Below, one piece after another: positions 1-7,884 of a stretch of DNA of 64,000 nucleotides. The translations under genes were made by a program, and so were the position numbers. The stretch comes from Bradyrhizobium liaoningense (GTDB lineage: Bacteria > Pseudomonadota > Alphaproteobacteria > Rhizobiales > Xanthobacteraceae): the NCBI RefSeq assembly GCF_018130785.1, contig NZ_JAFCJT010000018.1, positions 62,001-126,000 on the forward strand, read 5' to 3'. Position 1 is the first letter of the stretch. Each line of letters opens with the position of its first letter. The notes below the pieces were generated by a model. That model was not told the DNA's origin. It made no database searches and saw only the letters and a list, made by a program, of their open reading frames with translations.

Positions 1-676
1 ATCGCTGGAACTCTGCACCTCGCGCGCCCGGCGGCGACGGCGGGCGTGCGCCAGTGCATGTTCGTCAGCACCGTTCTCGTGCACGGCCGCAGCAATGAAG
101 GCCGCGCGCCGTTCAGCGAGGAGGACATCCTCACGCCGCGCGGCCTCTACGGCATGTCCAAGGCCGCCGCCGAGGCGGGCTTGAGGACGCTGGCGCGCGA
201 CGGCGACATGAAGATCTCGGTGATCAGGCCGCCGCTGGTCTATGGCGCCGGCGCCAAGGGCAGTTTCGCGCTGCTGACGCGTGCGGTGAATCTGGGACTG
301 CCGCTGCCCTTTGGCGCGATCCGCAATCAGCGCGCGTTCCTGGCCGTGCAGAATCTGTCGTCGTTCATCCCGCGCCGGCTGGCTCATCCCGATCCCGCGA
401 GCAATTTCGAGATCTTCCTGGTCGCGGACAGGGAATAGGTCTTGACGCCCGAATTCATCGAGCGCTGGCCAAGGCGGCCGGCAAGAACTCGCGGCTGTTC
501 GGCATGCCGCCGGACCTGCTCTCAACGCTGCTCAGCGTGATGGGCCGGCAGGATAACCATGACAGCCTGATCGGCTCGCTCGAGCTCAACCTCGCCAAGG
601 CAATCGCGACCGGCTGGCAGCCGGCGGTCTCCCTCGACGAGGCCTGCGGCTCGCGCTGTCGGTTCAGGACGCCTGA
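1..676 (+). pseudogene. Decayed NAD-dependent sugar epimerase/dehydratase (3' part)
   Basis: The reading frame enters from outside the window and encodes the middle and C-terminal part of a short-chain sugar-nucleotide epimerase of the UDP-glucose 4-epimerase type. The segment VSTVLVHG and the YGMSKAAAE helix carry the family's Tyr-x-x-x-Lys pair. The frame stops at 436-438 (TAG) where homologues continue with a TPEFIE-like segment. A one-base loss near 461 shifts the frame to the one holding FGMPPDLLSTLLSVMGRQ, and another near 641 is needed to reach the natural C-terminal stop at 674-676. A nonsense codon plus two single-base deletions within about 240 bases argue for a dead gene, though clustered assembly errors could look the same. 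Its 3' end overlaps the end of the convergent transferase gene. Confidence 0.7.
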
Positions 677-1683
677 GGGCGAGCGAAGCGGCGCAGCACG
701 AATGCGCTCGCGACCGCGCCTGCGACGAGCGCGAGCAGCGTGATCGCCGTCGAGCCGGCGTGAACGGTGACGACGGCAAGCACTGCCAGCGCCAGATTGA
801 GCGCGAACACCTCGCCGATCACGCGGCGGACCGAGAACCCGTTGTCGGTGGCGCGCTGGTAGAAGTGCGAGCGGTGCGCCGACCAGAATTGTTCGCGTCG
901 CGCGATGCGCCGAAACAGCGTGATGGTGGAATCCACGAGGTAATAGGCCGGCAGCAGCAGCGCCGCAGCTGGCTGCCCATGCCAGGCGAGCTCCAGCAGG
1001 CACCAGCCGAGCAGAAGGCCGATCGGCAGGCTGCCGACATCGCCCAAGAATACCTTTGCGACCGGCTTGTTGAACGGCGCAAAACCGAGCATGGCGCCGC
1101 ACAGCGCCGTGGCGATCAGCGCGGCCGGCCACGAGAGATCACCGAGCAGTCCCAGCAGCAGCAGCGCCGCGGTGACCGGCACGACTTCCGCAACCGTCAT
1201 CAGGTCCAGCCCGTCCATGAAGTTGACGAGGTTCACGAACCAGACGCCTGCGAGCAGGATGAGGCCGCGCTCGAGCGGAAGCGGCAGCGCCGGCACGATG
1301 CGCGCGGTCTCGGGCGCGGTGAACACGATCGCGCCGACGCAGGCAGCTTGCAGCGCGAGCCGCACCAGCACGGGCAGCGACACGATGTCGTCGGCGAATC
1401 CGACCAGCGCGATCACGATCGTTGCAATGACCAGCGCCGGCGGGATCGCAACGTTCGCCCAGGCGGCCCAGGCGGATGCGACCAGCAGCGTGGTGGTGAT
1501 CACCGCGATGCCGGCGCCCTGCGGGGTCGGGATCCGATGCGAGGACCGCGCATTGGGCCGCGCCAGGGCGTAGCGCTGGAGCAGGGGACGGCTGGTCCAG
1601 GTGATGAGGGCCGACATCAGCGCAGCGACCGCGACGGCAAGCAGCGAGGGCATGGCGGCAACAGCATCGATGGCAGGGCTCAC
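664..1683 (-). CDS. MraY/WecA/WbpL-type undecaprenyl-phosphate sugar-1-phosphate transferase (GT4-type)
   Basis: This 339-residue polytopic membrane protein belongs to the family that moves a sugar-1-phosphate from a UDP sugar onto undecaprenyl phosphate, the first membrane step of O-antigen or exopolysaccharide assembly. Visible family motifs are the Asp-rich GFADD near residue 96, NFMDGLD near 153 and FLGDVGS near 213, separated by about ten hydrophobic helices. The cytoplasmic RRxxRREQFWSAHRSHFYQR loop with its HxxHxYQR-like end matches WecA/WbpL better than MraY. It overlaps the upstream flippase-like gene by 4 bases (ATGA), so the two are probably translationally coupled. The sugar substrate cannot be read from the sequence. 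Confidence 0.88.
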   Translation of the reverse strand: MSPAIDAVAAMPSLLAVAVAALMSALITWTSRPLLQRYALARPNARSSHRIPTPQGAGIAVITTTLLVASAWAAWANVAIPPALVIATIVIALVGFADDIVSLPVLVRLALQAACVGAIVFTAPETARIVPALPLPLERGLILLAGVWFVNLVNFMDGLDLMTVAEVVPVTAALLLLGLLGDLSWPAALIATALCGAMLGFAPFNKPVAKVFLGDVGSLPIGLLLGWCLLELAWHGQPAAALLLPAYYLVDSTITLFRRIARREQFWSAHRSHFYQRATDNGFSVRRVIGEVFALNLALAVLAVVTVHAGSTAITLLALVAGAVASAFVLRRFARPQAS

Positions 1684-2639
1684 TCCGGCACTCCGAGCGG
1701 CGCCGACCCTTGCGCGGCCTTCTCCGCGCTGAGGATCCAGACCAGGCCGCCGATCGCGCCGACGATGAAGAGCACGGCGCCGAACAGCAGCGAGACGTTG
1801 ACGCCTTCATTGGCGGAAAGCCCGGCGAAACCGAAGGCCAGGCCCATCGTCGCCTCGCGCACGCCCCAGCCGGCGATCGAGATCGGCATCAGGGTGATCA
1901 GCATGATCGGCGGAATGAGGAGGAATGTCTGACCGAAGCTGACCGGCGCGGCGATCGACTGCACCACGCACCACGCAATGACGACGGCGAGCACGTGAAC
2001 CAGGAGCGACAGGATCGCGACGATCGGTCCGCGCTTGGCGTTGAAGATCACGCGATTGGCGATCACGGCGCAGGCGTGGATGTGATGGGTGGCCCACCAG
2101 GTCTTCAGCCACGACCATTTCAGCGCGCCGAAGATCAGGAAACCGAGCCCGCCTGCGAGCGCCGCGAGGTCGACGAACAACAGCGCCGAGCGTCCGTGCG
2201 GATCGGTGATGAGCTCGTAGCTCCAGGGCAGGCTCGCGACGACGACGATCGCCAGCGCGACGAGGCCGATCGCGCGGTCGACGAAGATCGAGTAGGTGGC
2301 CGCGCGCCATCCGGCGCCGGCGCGCGCGACCAGCCACAACCGGACCGCATCGCCGCCGATCGCAGACGGCAGCGTCTGGTTGAAGAACGCGCCGATCACG
2401 TTGTAGCGCATGGCGCGGCCGAGCTCGAGCGGCGCGCCGCATTCGGCGCTGATCTCGCGCCAGCGCAACACGCCGACGAAGATTTGCAGGAACGTGACCG
2501 CGATCGCCATGGCGATCCAGAACAGGCTGGTCGCGGTGAGGCGCGAAAGCAGCTCGGACAGATCGACCTTGCGCAGCGCCAGGTAGAGCAGCGCTCCGGA
2601 AATCAGGATTTTGGCCGTCGAAAGCAGGATTCGGCGCAT
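1680..2639 (-). CDS. Flippase-like (LPG synthase TM region/UPF0104) integral membrane protein
   Basis: A 319-residue protein with about eight hydrophobic helices and the conserved segments LRWREI, NQTLPSAIGGDAVRLW, SIFVDRAIGLVAL and PISIAGWGVREATMG. These are typical of the lysylphosphatidylglycerol-synthase transmembrane region family (also called AglD/UPF0104), proposed to move lipids or lipid-linked sugars. I chose the ATG at 2639, just before the first membrane helix; an in-frame start at 2735 would add 32 uncharged-to-basic residues with no domain. It shares ATGA with the downstream phosphosugar transferase, which suggests a two-gene lipid-carrier operon. The substrate is unknown, and the catalytic synthase domain found in true MprF proteins is absent. 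Confidence 0.82.
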   Translation of the reverse strand: MRRILLSTAKILISGALLYLALRKVDLSELLSRLTATSLFWIAMAIAVTFLQIFVGVLRWREISAECGAPLELGRAMRYNVIGAFFNQTLPSAIGGDAVRLWLVARAGAGWRAATYSIFVDRAIGLVALAIVVVASLPWSYELITDPHGRSALLFVDLAALAGGLGFLIFGALKWSWLKTWWATHHIHACAVIANRVIFNAKRGPIVAILSLLVHVLAVVIAWCVVQSIAAPVSFGQTFLLIPPIMLITLMPISIAGWGVREATMGLAFGFAGLSANEGVNVSLLFGAVLFIVGAIGGLVWILSAEKAAQGSAPLGVPE

Positions 2640-2859
2640 CTCGCCCGCATGAACAGGGTTTGCGAAGATTTGAGGCAACCCGACGCGAGCGCCGAATTCG
2701 GCCGCTTTGGTATGGTTTTGGCGCCGATCTTGCAATAGCGGTGATCAAGAGAGGTAATGAACAGCGGCGGAGCTATTGCGACCCCCTCGATACCGCGGCT
2801 AAAGAGGCGCCGCGGGACCGGCTTGGGCATCCCGTGGGAACACATCGCTTGGGAACAGG

Positions 2860-3849
2860 ATGACGGATCAGGCGATTTTGGTCACGGGAGCCGCCGGGTT
2901 CATCGGCTTTCACGTCGCCCGGCAGCTTCTGGCCGAGGGCCGGCCCGTGGTCGGACTTGACAATCTCAACAGCTATTACGATCCGGCGCTGAAACAGGCA
3001 CGCTTGGCGCTGCTTCGGAACGATTCCCGCTTCGCCTTCGTCGAGGCGGATCTTGCCGACCGCGAGACTATCGCGGCACTGTTTGCGCGACACCGATTTG
3101 CCAAAGTCGTGCATCTCGCGGCGCAGGCGGGCGTGCGCTACTCGATCGACCATCCGCACGCTTACGCCGATTCCAATCTGGCGGGCTTTCTCAACGTGCT
3201 GGAGGGCTGCCGCAACAATTCTTGTCGTCATCTCGTCTACGCCTCGTCATCCTCCGTTTATGGCGCCAACACTAAACTGCCATTTGCCGTGCAGGACCGG
3301 ACCGATCATCCCGTGAGCTTCTATGCCGCGACCAAGAAGGCGAACGAATTGATGGCGCAGTCCTACAGCCATCTCTACCGCCTGCCGGTCACGGGCCTGC
3401 GCTTCTTCACCATCTACGGCCCGTGGGGACGGCCGGACATGGCCCTGTTTCTGTTTGTGAACGCCATCGTGGCCGGCAAACCGATCCGGCTCTTTAACCA
3501 TGGCAAAATGCGCCGCGACTTCACCTATATTGACGACGTCACCCGTGTAGTGTCCAAGCTCATCGATCGGGTGCCCGCGGATGACCCGGCTGCCGCAAAT
3601 GCGCCGTCTAAGGTCTACAATGTCGGCAACCACCGTCCGGAAGAGCTGATGCATGTCGTCGGACTTCTGGAGCGGGAGCTGGATCGGACGGCGATCAAAG
3701 AATTGCTGCCGATGCAGCCGGGAGACGTTTTGGAAACGTTCGCGGATGTCGAGGATCTGATGCGCGACACCGGCTTTGCACCGTCAACGCCGATCGCGCA
3801 CGGGGTTCGTAATTTTGTCACCTGGTATCGGGACTACTTCAAGGTTTGA
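2860..3849 (+). CDS. NAD-dependent epimerase, UDP-glucuronate epimerase type
   Basis: A 329-residue extended short-chain dehydrogenase. The Rossmann signature TGAAGFIG lies at residues 9-16, the Ser-rich strand ASSSSVYG near 125-132, and the catalytic Tyr-x-x-x-Lys in SFYAATKKANE near 151. The start DNLNSYYDPALKQARL and the segment QAGVRYSI are characteristic of the UDP-glucuronate 4-/5-epimerase group (LpsL/CapI), which supplies uronic acids for lipopolysaccharide or capsule. It is followed after only 1 base by manC and is probably co-transcribed with it, giving two activated sugar precursors. A related substrate such as another UDP-uronate or UDP-hexose cannot be excluded. Distinct from the decayed epimerase at the window start. 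Confidence 0.85.
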   Translation: MTDQAILVTGAAGFIGFHVARQLLAEGRPVVGLDNLNSYYDPALKQARLALLRNDSRFAFVEADLADRETIAALFARHRFAKVVHLAAQAGVRYSIDHPHAYADSNLAGFLNVLEGCRNNSCRHLVYASSSSVYGANTKLPFAVQDRTDHPVSFYAATKKANELMAQSYSHLYRLPVTGLRFFTIYGPWGRPDMALFLFVNAIVAGKPIRLFNHGKMRRDFTYIDDVTRVVSKLIDRVPADDPAAANAPSKVYNVGNHRPEELMHVVGLLERELDRTAIKELLPMQPGDVLETFADVEDLMRDTGFAPSTPIAHGVRNFVTWYRDYFKV

Positions 3850-3850
3850 A

Positions 3851-5269
3851 ATGACGATGGACAAACGCATTATCCCCCTGATCATGTGCGGCGGTGCCGG
3901 CACGCGGCTTTGGCCGGCTTCGCGCGAGGTGCGCCCCAAGCAGTTCCTGCCGCTGTTCGGCACGCGCTCGACCTTCCAGGACACGCTGCTGCGTGTCTCC
4001 GACGCTTCGCTGTTCGATCGTCCGATCGTCATCACCAATGCATCCTATCGCTTCATGGTGCTGGAGCAGCTCGCCGAGATCGGCATCGAGGCCGACGTCA
4101 TCCTCGAGCCGATGCGCCGCGATTCCGGCCCCGCGATCGCCGCGGGCGCGGTGTTCGCGCAGAACCGCTCCAGTGAGGCGATCGTGCTCGCGCTCGCCGC
4201 CGACCACGTGGTGCAGGACAGCGCCGCCTTCGTGGCCGCCTGCCGCGAAGGCCTCACCGCCGCGAGCGCCGGACGCATCGTCACCTTCGGCGTCAAGCCG
4301 GAGCGGCCGGCGACCGAATACGGCTATATCAGCCCGGGGGAAGTGATCTCCGGCGAGGTGCACGCGGTCGCGCGCTTCGTCGAGAAGCCTGATGCCGTGA
4401 AGGCGGCCGACTACGTCAATTCGGGCTATCTCTGGAACAGCGGCAACTTCATGTTCCCGGCGAGCGTCCTGCTCGACGAGTACCGCAAGGTCGACGCGGC
4501 GAGCGTGGAGACGATTTCCAATGCTGTCACCAATGCCGGCCGCGACCTCGGCTTCGTGACGCTGGAGCCCGAGGCGTTCGGCGCGGCGAAGGCGATCTCG
4601 ATCGACTACGCGGTGATGGAGAAGACCTCGCGCGCCGCGGTCGTGCCGGTGTCCTGCGGCTGGTCCGACGTCGGCTCCTGGCGCGCCGTGTGGGAATTGT
4701 CCGACAAGGACACGCAAGGCAACTCGGCACATGGCACCGCTGTGTTCGAGGATTCGCGCAACTGCAACGTCACGACGGATCATGCGCTGGTCGCGCTCGA
4801 AGGCGTCGACGATCTCGTCGTGGTCGCGACCGCGGATGCAGTGCTGGTGTCGCGCCAGAAGGATGCCAACGGCCTGAAGCGCCTGGTGACCAAGCTCAAG
4901 GCGGTCGCGCCGAAGGTCACCGAGGAGCATCTCAAGGTGCACCGGCCCTGGGGCAGCTACCAGTCCGTCGACAATGGCGAGCGCCATCAGGTCAAGCGCA
5001 TCGTGGTCAAGCCGGGCGGGCGGCTGTCGCTCCAGAAGCACCATCATCGCGCCGAGCACTGGATTGTCGTTCGCGGCGCCGCCCGGGTGACCGTCAACGA
5101 GACCGTGAAGACGGTGCACGAGAACGAGTCCATCTACATCCCGATGGGCGCGGTGCACCGAATGGAGAACCCCGGTAAAATCATGCTGGAACTCATCGAG
5201 GTCCAGACTGGAAGCTATCTCGGGGAAGACGACATCATCCGGATTGAAGACGACTATCAAAGGTCGTAA
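3851..5269 (+). CDS. manC: Mannose-1-phosphate guanylyltransferase/mannose-6-phosphate isomerase
   Basis: A 472-residue bifunctional enzyme that makes GDP-mannose from mannose-1-phosphate and GTP and, through its C-terminal half, interconverts fructose-6-phosphate and mannose-6-phosphate. The pyrophosphorylase signature GGAGTRLWP lies near residues 14-22, followed by RPKQFLPL, AADHVVQD, and the FVEKP motif near 178. The type II cupin isomerase half begins near residue 360 with RPWGSYQSVD and carries the metal-ligand stretch QKHHHRAEHW near 395. The ATG at 3851 directly follows the epimerase stop, so I prefer it to the in-frame start at 3776 inside that gene. Expected role: GDP-mannose supply for exopolysaccharide or O-antigen. 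Confidence 0.93.
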   Translation: MTMDKRIIPLIMCGGAGTRLWPASREVRPKQFLPLFGTRSTFQDTLLRVSDASLFDRPIVITNASYRFMVLEQLAEIGIEADVILEPMRRDSGPAIAAGAVFAQNRSSEAIVLALAADHVVQDSAAFVAACREGLTAASAGRIVTFGVKPERPATEYGYISPGEVISGEVHAVARFVEKPDAVKAADYVNSGYLWNSGNFMFPASVLLDEYRKVDAASVETISNAVTNAGRDLGFVTLEPEAFGAAKAISIDYAVMEKTSRAAVVPVSCGWSDVGSWRAVWELSDKDTQGNSAHGTAVFEDSRNCNVTTDHALVALEGVDDLVVVATADAVLVSRQKDANGLKRLVTKLKAVAPKVTEEHLKVHRPWGSYQSVDNGERHQVKRIVVKPGGRLSLQKHHHRAEHWIVVRGAARVTVNETVKTVHENESIYIPMGAVHRMENPGKIMLELIEVQTGSYLGEDDIIRIEDDYQRS

Positions 5270-5290
5270 CCAGCAACCTCTGAATCACGC

Positions 5291-5335
5291 GACCCGGGCC
5301 GAAAAGGCGGTCTCTTTTCCGGTTAAGGCCCGGGG
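5291..5335 (+). terminator. Nested hairpin after manC, possible terminator
   Basis: Outer arms CCGGGCC and GGCCCGG enclose a second stem, GAAAAG with CTTTTC. A T-run (ACTTTTTG) follows about 12 bases later. It lies just beyond the manC stop and before the Gfo/Idh gene, so it may end the epimerase-manC transcript. The offset T-run weakens the call. Confidence 0.4.
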
Positions 5336-5451
5336 AACGTGTAACTTTTTGAATCAAATCGTGTCCGGACCGTCAGGTCGGCATTCGCCACAAATGTGGC
5401 GCCCGTGCTAGAAGCGGCCCGGGGATTTGCGTTGAATCGAGGTTTGCTCAG

Positions 5452-6456
5452 ATGAGTTCCAAAGGGTTTGCACCGGCAAAGGCCGGCTTGCGCGTTGGCG
5501 TCATTGGCGCGGGCGTGATGGGCAGCAACCACGCGCGCGTGCTTAGCGGTCTTCCGGGCGTCAGCCTCGTCGGTGTGGTCGATCCGTCGCCCGCGCACCT
5601 GGCGCGGACCATCGAGCTTGCCAGCTGCCAGGGTTTCGAGACGCTCGACCAGCTCTTCGCCGAAGGCGTCGACGCCGTCACCATCGCCGCGCCGACCCAC
5701 CTTCATCACGAGGTCGCGCTCGCCTGCATCGCCAAGAACATCCACGTTCTGGTGGAAAAGCCGATCGCGTCCACGGTTGAAGAGGGCCGCGAGATCGTCG
5801 CCGCCGCGCAAAAGGCCGGCGTGACGCTGATGATCGGTCATGTCGAGCGCTTCAATCCGGCGGTCGCCGCCGTCAAGCAGGCGATCGCAGGCGAAGACAT
5901 CCTCTCCATCGCGATCACCCGCGTCGGCCCGTTCCCGCCGCGCATGTCCAATGTCGGCGTCGTCATCGACCTCGCCGTGCACGACATCGATTTGATCCGC
6001 TGGTTCACCGAATCCGACATCGTCGAAGTGCAGCCGCAATTGTCGAGCGCGGTCGCCGAGCGCGAGGACATCGCGCTCTTGCAGTTCCGCACCGCCAACG
6101 GCGTGCTCGCGCACATCAACACCAACTGGCTGACGCCGTTCAAGGCGCGCAGCGTCACGGTCGCGACCCGCGGCAAATACGTGATGGGCGATCTGCTCAC
6201 GCGCCAGGTCACCGAATGCTTCGGCTTCAAGCCGGACGGCAGCTATTCGATGCGGCATCTGCCGGTCGGCCATGATGAGCCGCTCCGCGCCGAGCTGATC
6301 GCGTTCCTGCAGGCCGTCCGCAACGGCGAGACGCCGGCGGTCACCGGCGACGAGGGCGTCGCCAGCCTCGAGATCGCCACGCGGTGCCTGGAAACGCCGT
6401 CGCGGCCCGCGGCCAAGGCACCCGCCCGCACAGGCCCGCGCCGCGTCGCCGGCTGA
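5452..6456 (+). CDS. Gfo/Idh/MocA family sugar-nucleotide dehydrogenase
   Basis: A 334-residue NAD(P)-dependent oxidoreductase. The N-terminal Rossmann motif GVIGAGVMGSNHAR begins near residue 16, the EKP nicotinamide-site motif (LVEKPIAS) near 103, and GHVERFNPA and VHDIDLIRW mark the C-terminal substrate domain. The gene directly precedes a DegT-type aminotransferase (9-base gap). In WlbA/WbpB-WbpE systems this pair oxidises C3 of a UDP-HexNAc uronate and then transaminates it to a 3-amino sugar. That suggests a diamino or 3-amino sugar for O-antigen or glycan. The last ~20 residues are Pro/Ala/Arg-rich and outside the fold. Inositol dehydrogenase-like activity is an alternative that the neighbour makes less likely. 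Confidence 0.85.
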   Translation: MSSKGFAPAKAGLRVGVIGAGVMGSNHARVLSGLPGVSLVGVVDPSPAHLARTIELASCQGFETLDQLFAEGVDAVTIAAPTHLHHEVALACIAKNIHVLVEKPIASTVEEGREIVAAAQKAGVTLMIGHVERFNPAVAAVKQAIAGEDILSIAITRVGPFPPRMSNVGVVIDLAVHDIDLIRWFTESDIVEVQPQLSSAVAEREDIALLQFRTANGVLAHINTNWLTPFKARSVTVATRGKYVMGDLLTRQVTECFGFKPDGSYSMRHLPVGHDEPLRAELIAFLQAVRNGETPAVTGDEGVASLEIATRCLETPSRPAAKAPARTGPRRVAG

Positions 6457-6465
6457 TCCCTTTCC

Positions 6466-7647
6466 ATGTCGACTTCTCAAACTTCGCAAGGCGCCATGAA
6501 CCAGCATCTGCGTTCCGAACCCATTCCCTTCATCGACGTCGCCTCGCAGCGGCGCCGGCTCGGCGACTCGCTCGATGCAGCGGTCAAGCGCGTCCTCGAC
6601 CACTGCCAGTTCGTCAACGGCCCCGAGGTCGTCGAGCTCGAGAAGCAGCTCGCGGCCTATAGCGGCGCCAAGCACGTCATCGGCTGCGCCAGCGGCACCG
6701 ATGCCATTCTGATGGTCATGATGGCGAAGAATGTCGGCCCCGGCGATGCCGTGCTGTGCCCGTCCTTCACCTTCATCGCAACCGCATCGCCGGTGGCGCG
6801 GACCGGCGCGACGCCTGTTTACGTCGATGTCGATGAAGCCACTTTCAACATGAGCCCGGAGTCGCTGAAGCGCGGCATCGCGACCGCCCGCAAGGCCGGC
6901 CTCAAGCCGGTCGCGGTGATTCCGGTCGATCTGTTCGGCCAGCCCGCCGATCACGATTCCATCGCCGAGATCGCCAAGGCCGAAGGCCTGTTCGTGCTCG
7001 ACGACGCCGCACAGGGCTTTGGCGCAAGCTACAAGGGCCGCAAGCTCGGCACCCTCGGGCTCGCCACCGCGACCAGCTTCTTCCCGGCAAAGCCGCTCGG
7101 CTGCTTCGGCGACGGCGGCGCAATCTTCACCGATGACGATGAGCTTGCCGCGACGCTGCGCAGCATCCGCGTGCACGGGCAGGGCGTCGACAAATACGAC
7201 AACGTCCGCCTCGGCCTGACCGGCCGGCTCGACACCATGCAGGCCGCGATCCTGATCGAGAAGCTGAAGATCTTCGACGACGAGATCGTCGCCCGCAACA
7301 AGGTCGCGGAGCGCTACGCGCGTGGCCTGTCCAATGTTGTGACTGTGCCGCGCCTCGCACCGGGCAACACCTCGGTCTGGGCGCAGTACACCATCCGTCT
7401 TCCGGAGGGCACCGACCGCGAGGGCTTTGCCGCCGCGTTGAAGGCCCAGGGGGTGCCGACCGCGATCTATTACGGCAAGTCGATGCACCAGCAGACCGCC
7501 TACAAGCAGTATCCGGTGGCCGACGGCGGCCTGCCGGGCTGTGAGAGCTTGTCGCAGGACGTCATCAGCCTGCCGATGCACGCCTACCTGACCGAAGCCG
7601 ACCAGGAACGAATCATCGCCGCCGTGCGCGGCGCGATCGCGGGCTGA
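6466..7647 (+). CDS. DegT/DnrJ/EryC1/StrS-family PLP sugar aminotransferase
   Basis: A 393-residue fold-type I PLP enzyme of the nucleotide-sugar aminotransferase family. The cofactor contacts are readable: CASGTDAI near residue 74 (phosphate), FTFIATA near 103, DDAAQGFGA near 180 (Asp to the pyridine nitrogen) and the Schiff-base lysine in SFFPAKPLGCFGDGG near 207. It would convert a keto-sugar nucleotide, most likely made by the preceding Gfo/Idh enzyme, to an amino sugar using glutamate. The ATG at 6466 is 9 bases after the dehydrogenase; an in-frame ATG at 6496 is also possible. The N-acetyltransferase that would complete a typical pathway is not in the window. Confidence 0.88.
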   Translation: MSTSQTSQGAMNQHLRSEPIPFIDVASQRRRLGDSLDAAVKRVLDHCQFVNGPEVVELEKQLAAYSGAKHVIGCASGTDAILMVMMAKNVGPGDAVLCPSFTFIATASPVARTGATPVYVDVDEATFNMSPESLKRGIATARKAGLKPVAVIPVDLFGQPADHDSIAEIAKAEGLFVLDDAAQGFGASYKGRKLGTLGLATATSFFPAKPLGCFGDGGAIFTDDDELAATLRSIRVHGQGVDKYDNVRLGLTGRLDTMQAAILIEKLKIFDDEIVARNKVAERYARGLSNVVTVPRLAPGNTSVWAQYTIRLPEGTDREGFAAALKAQGVPTAIYYGKSMHQQTAYKQYPVADGGLPGCESLSQDVISLPMHAYLTEADQERIIAAVRGAIAG

Positions 7648-7670
7648 TTTCGCCGTTTTACTGCGCTGGT

Positions 7671-7755
7671 CGTCATGCCCGGGCTTGTCCCGGGCATCCA
7701 CGTTCTTTGTGTGCGCGGCAAGGCGTGGATGGCCGGGACAAGCCCGGCCATGACG
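7671..7755. repeat. Palindromic intergenic repeat, family E (GGGCTTGTCCCGG type)
   Basis: Two inverted arms at about 7671-7702 and 7724-7755, based on CGTCATGCCCGGGCTTGTC and its near-complement, surround a short loop. The left arm has CCGGGCAT where the right has GGCCGGGA, so the pairing is imperfect. This kind of short non-coding palindrome is common between genes in Bradyrhizobium. It sits between the aminotransferase and murJ and could end transcription from either side. Confidence 0.75.
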
Positions 7756-7884
7756 CTGTGGAGACTGTCGGCACGTCTAGCGCACACCTTGTGTGCGATT
7801 ACCCTGCCCGCAAGCAGGGGAGGGAGCAAACCTTCCTTGCGGCTAGCACCTAGACCTAATCTCGCCATGCTCTAAAACAGACGC

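Noticed and set aside
5323..7701. 792-residue minus-strand frame across the Gfo/Idh and aminotransferase genes
   Set aside because: It mirrors two genes with clear catalytic motifs on the other strand and has no domain of its own.
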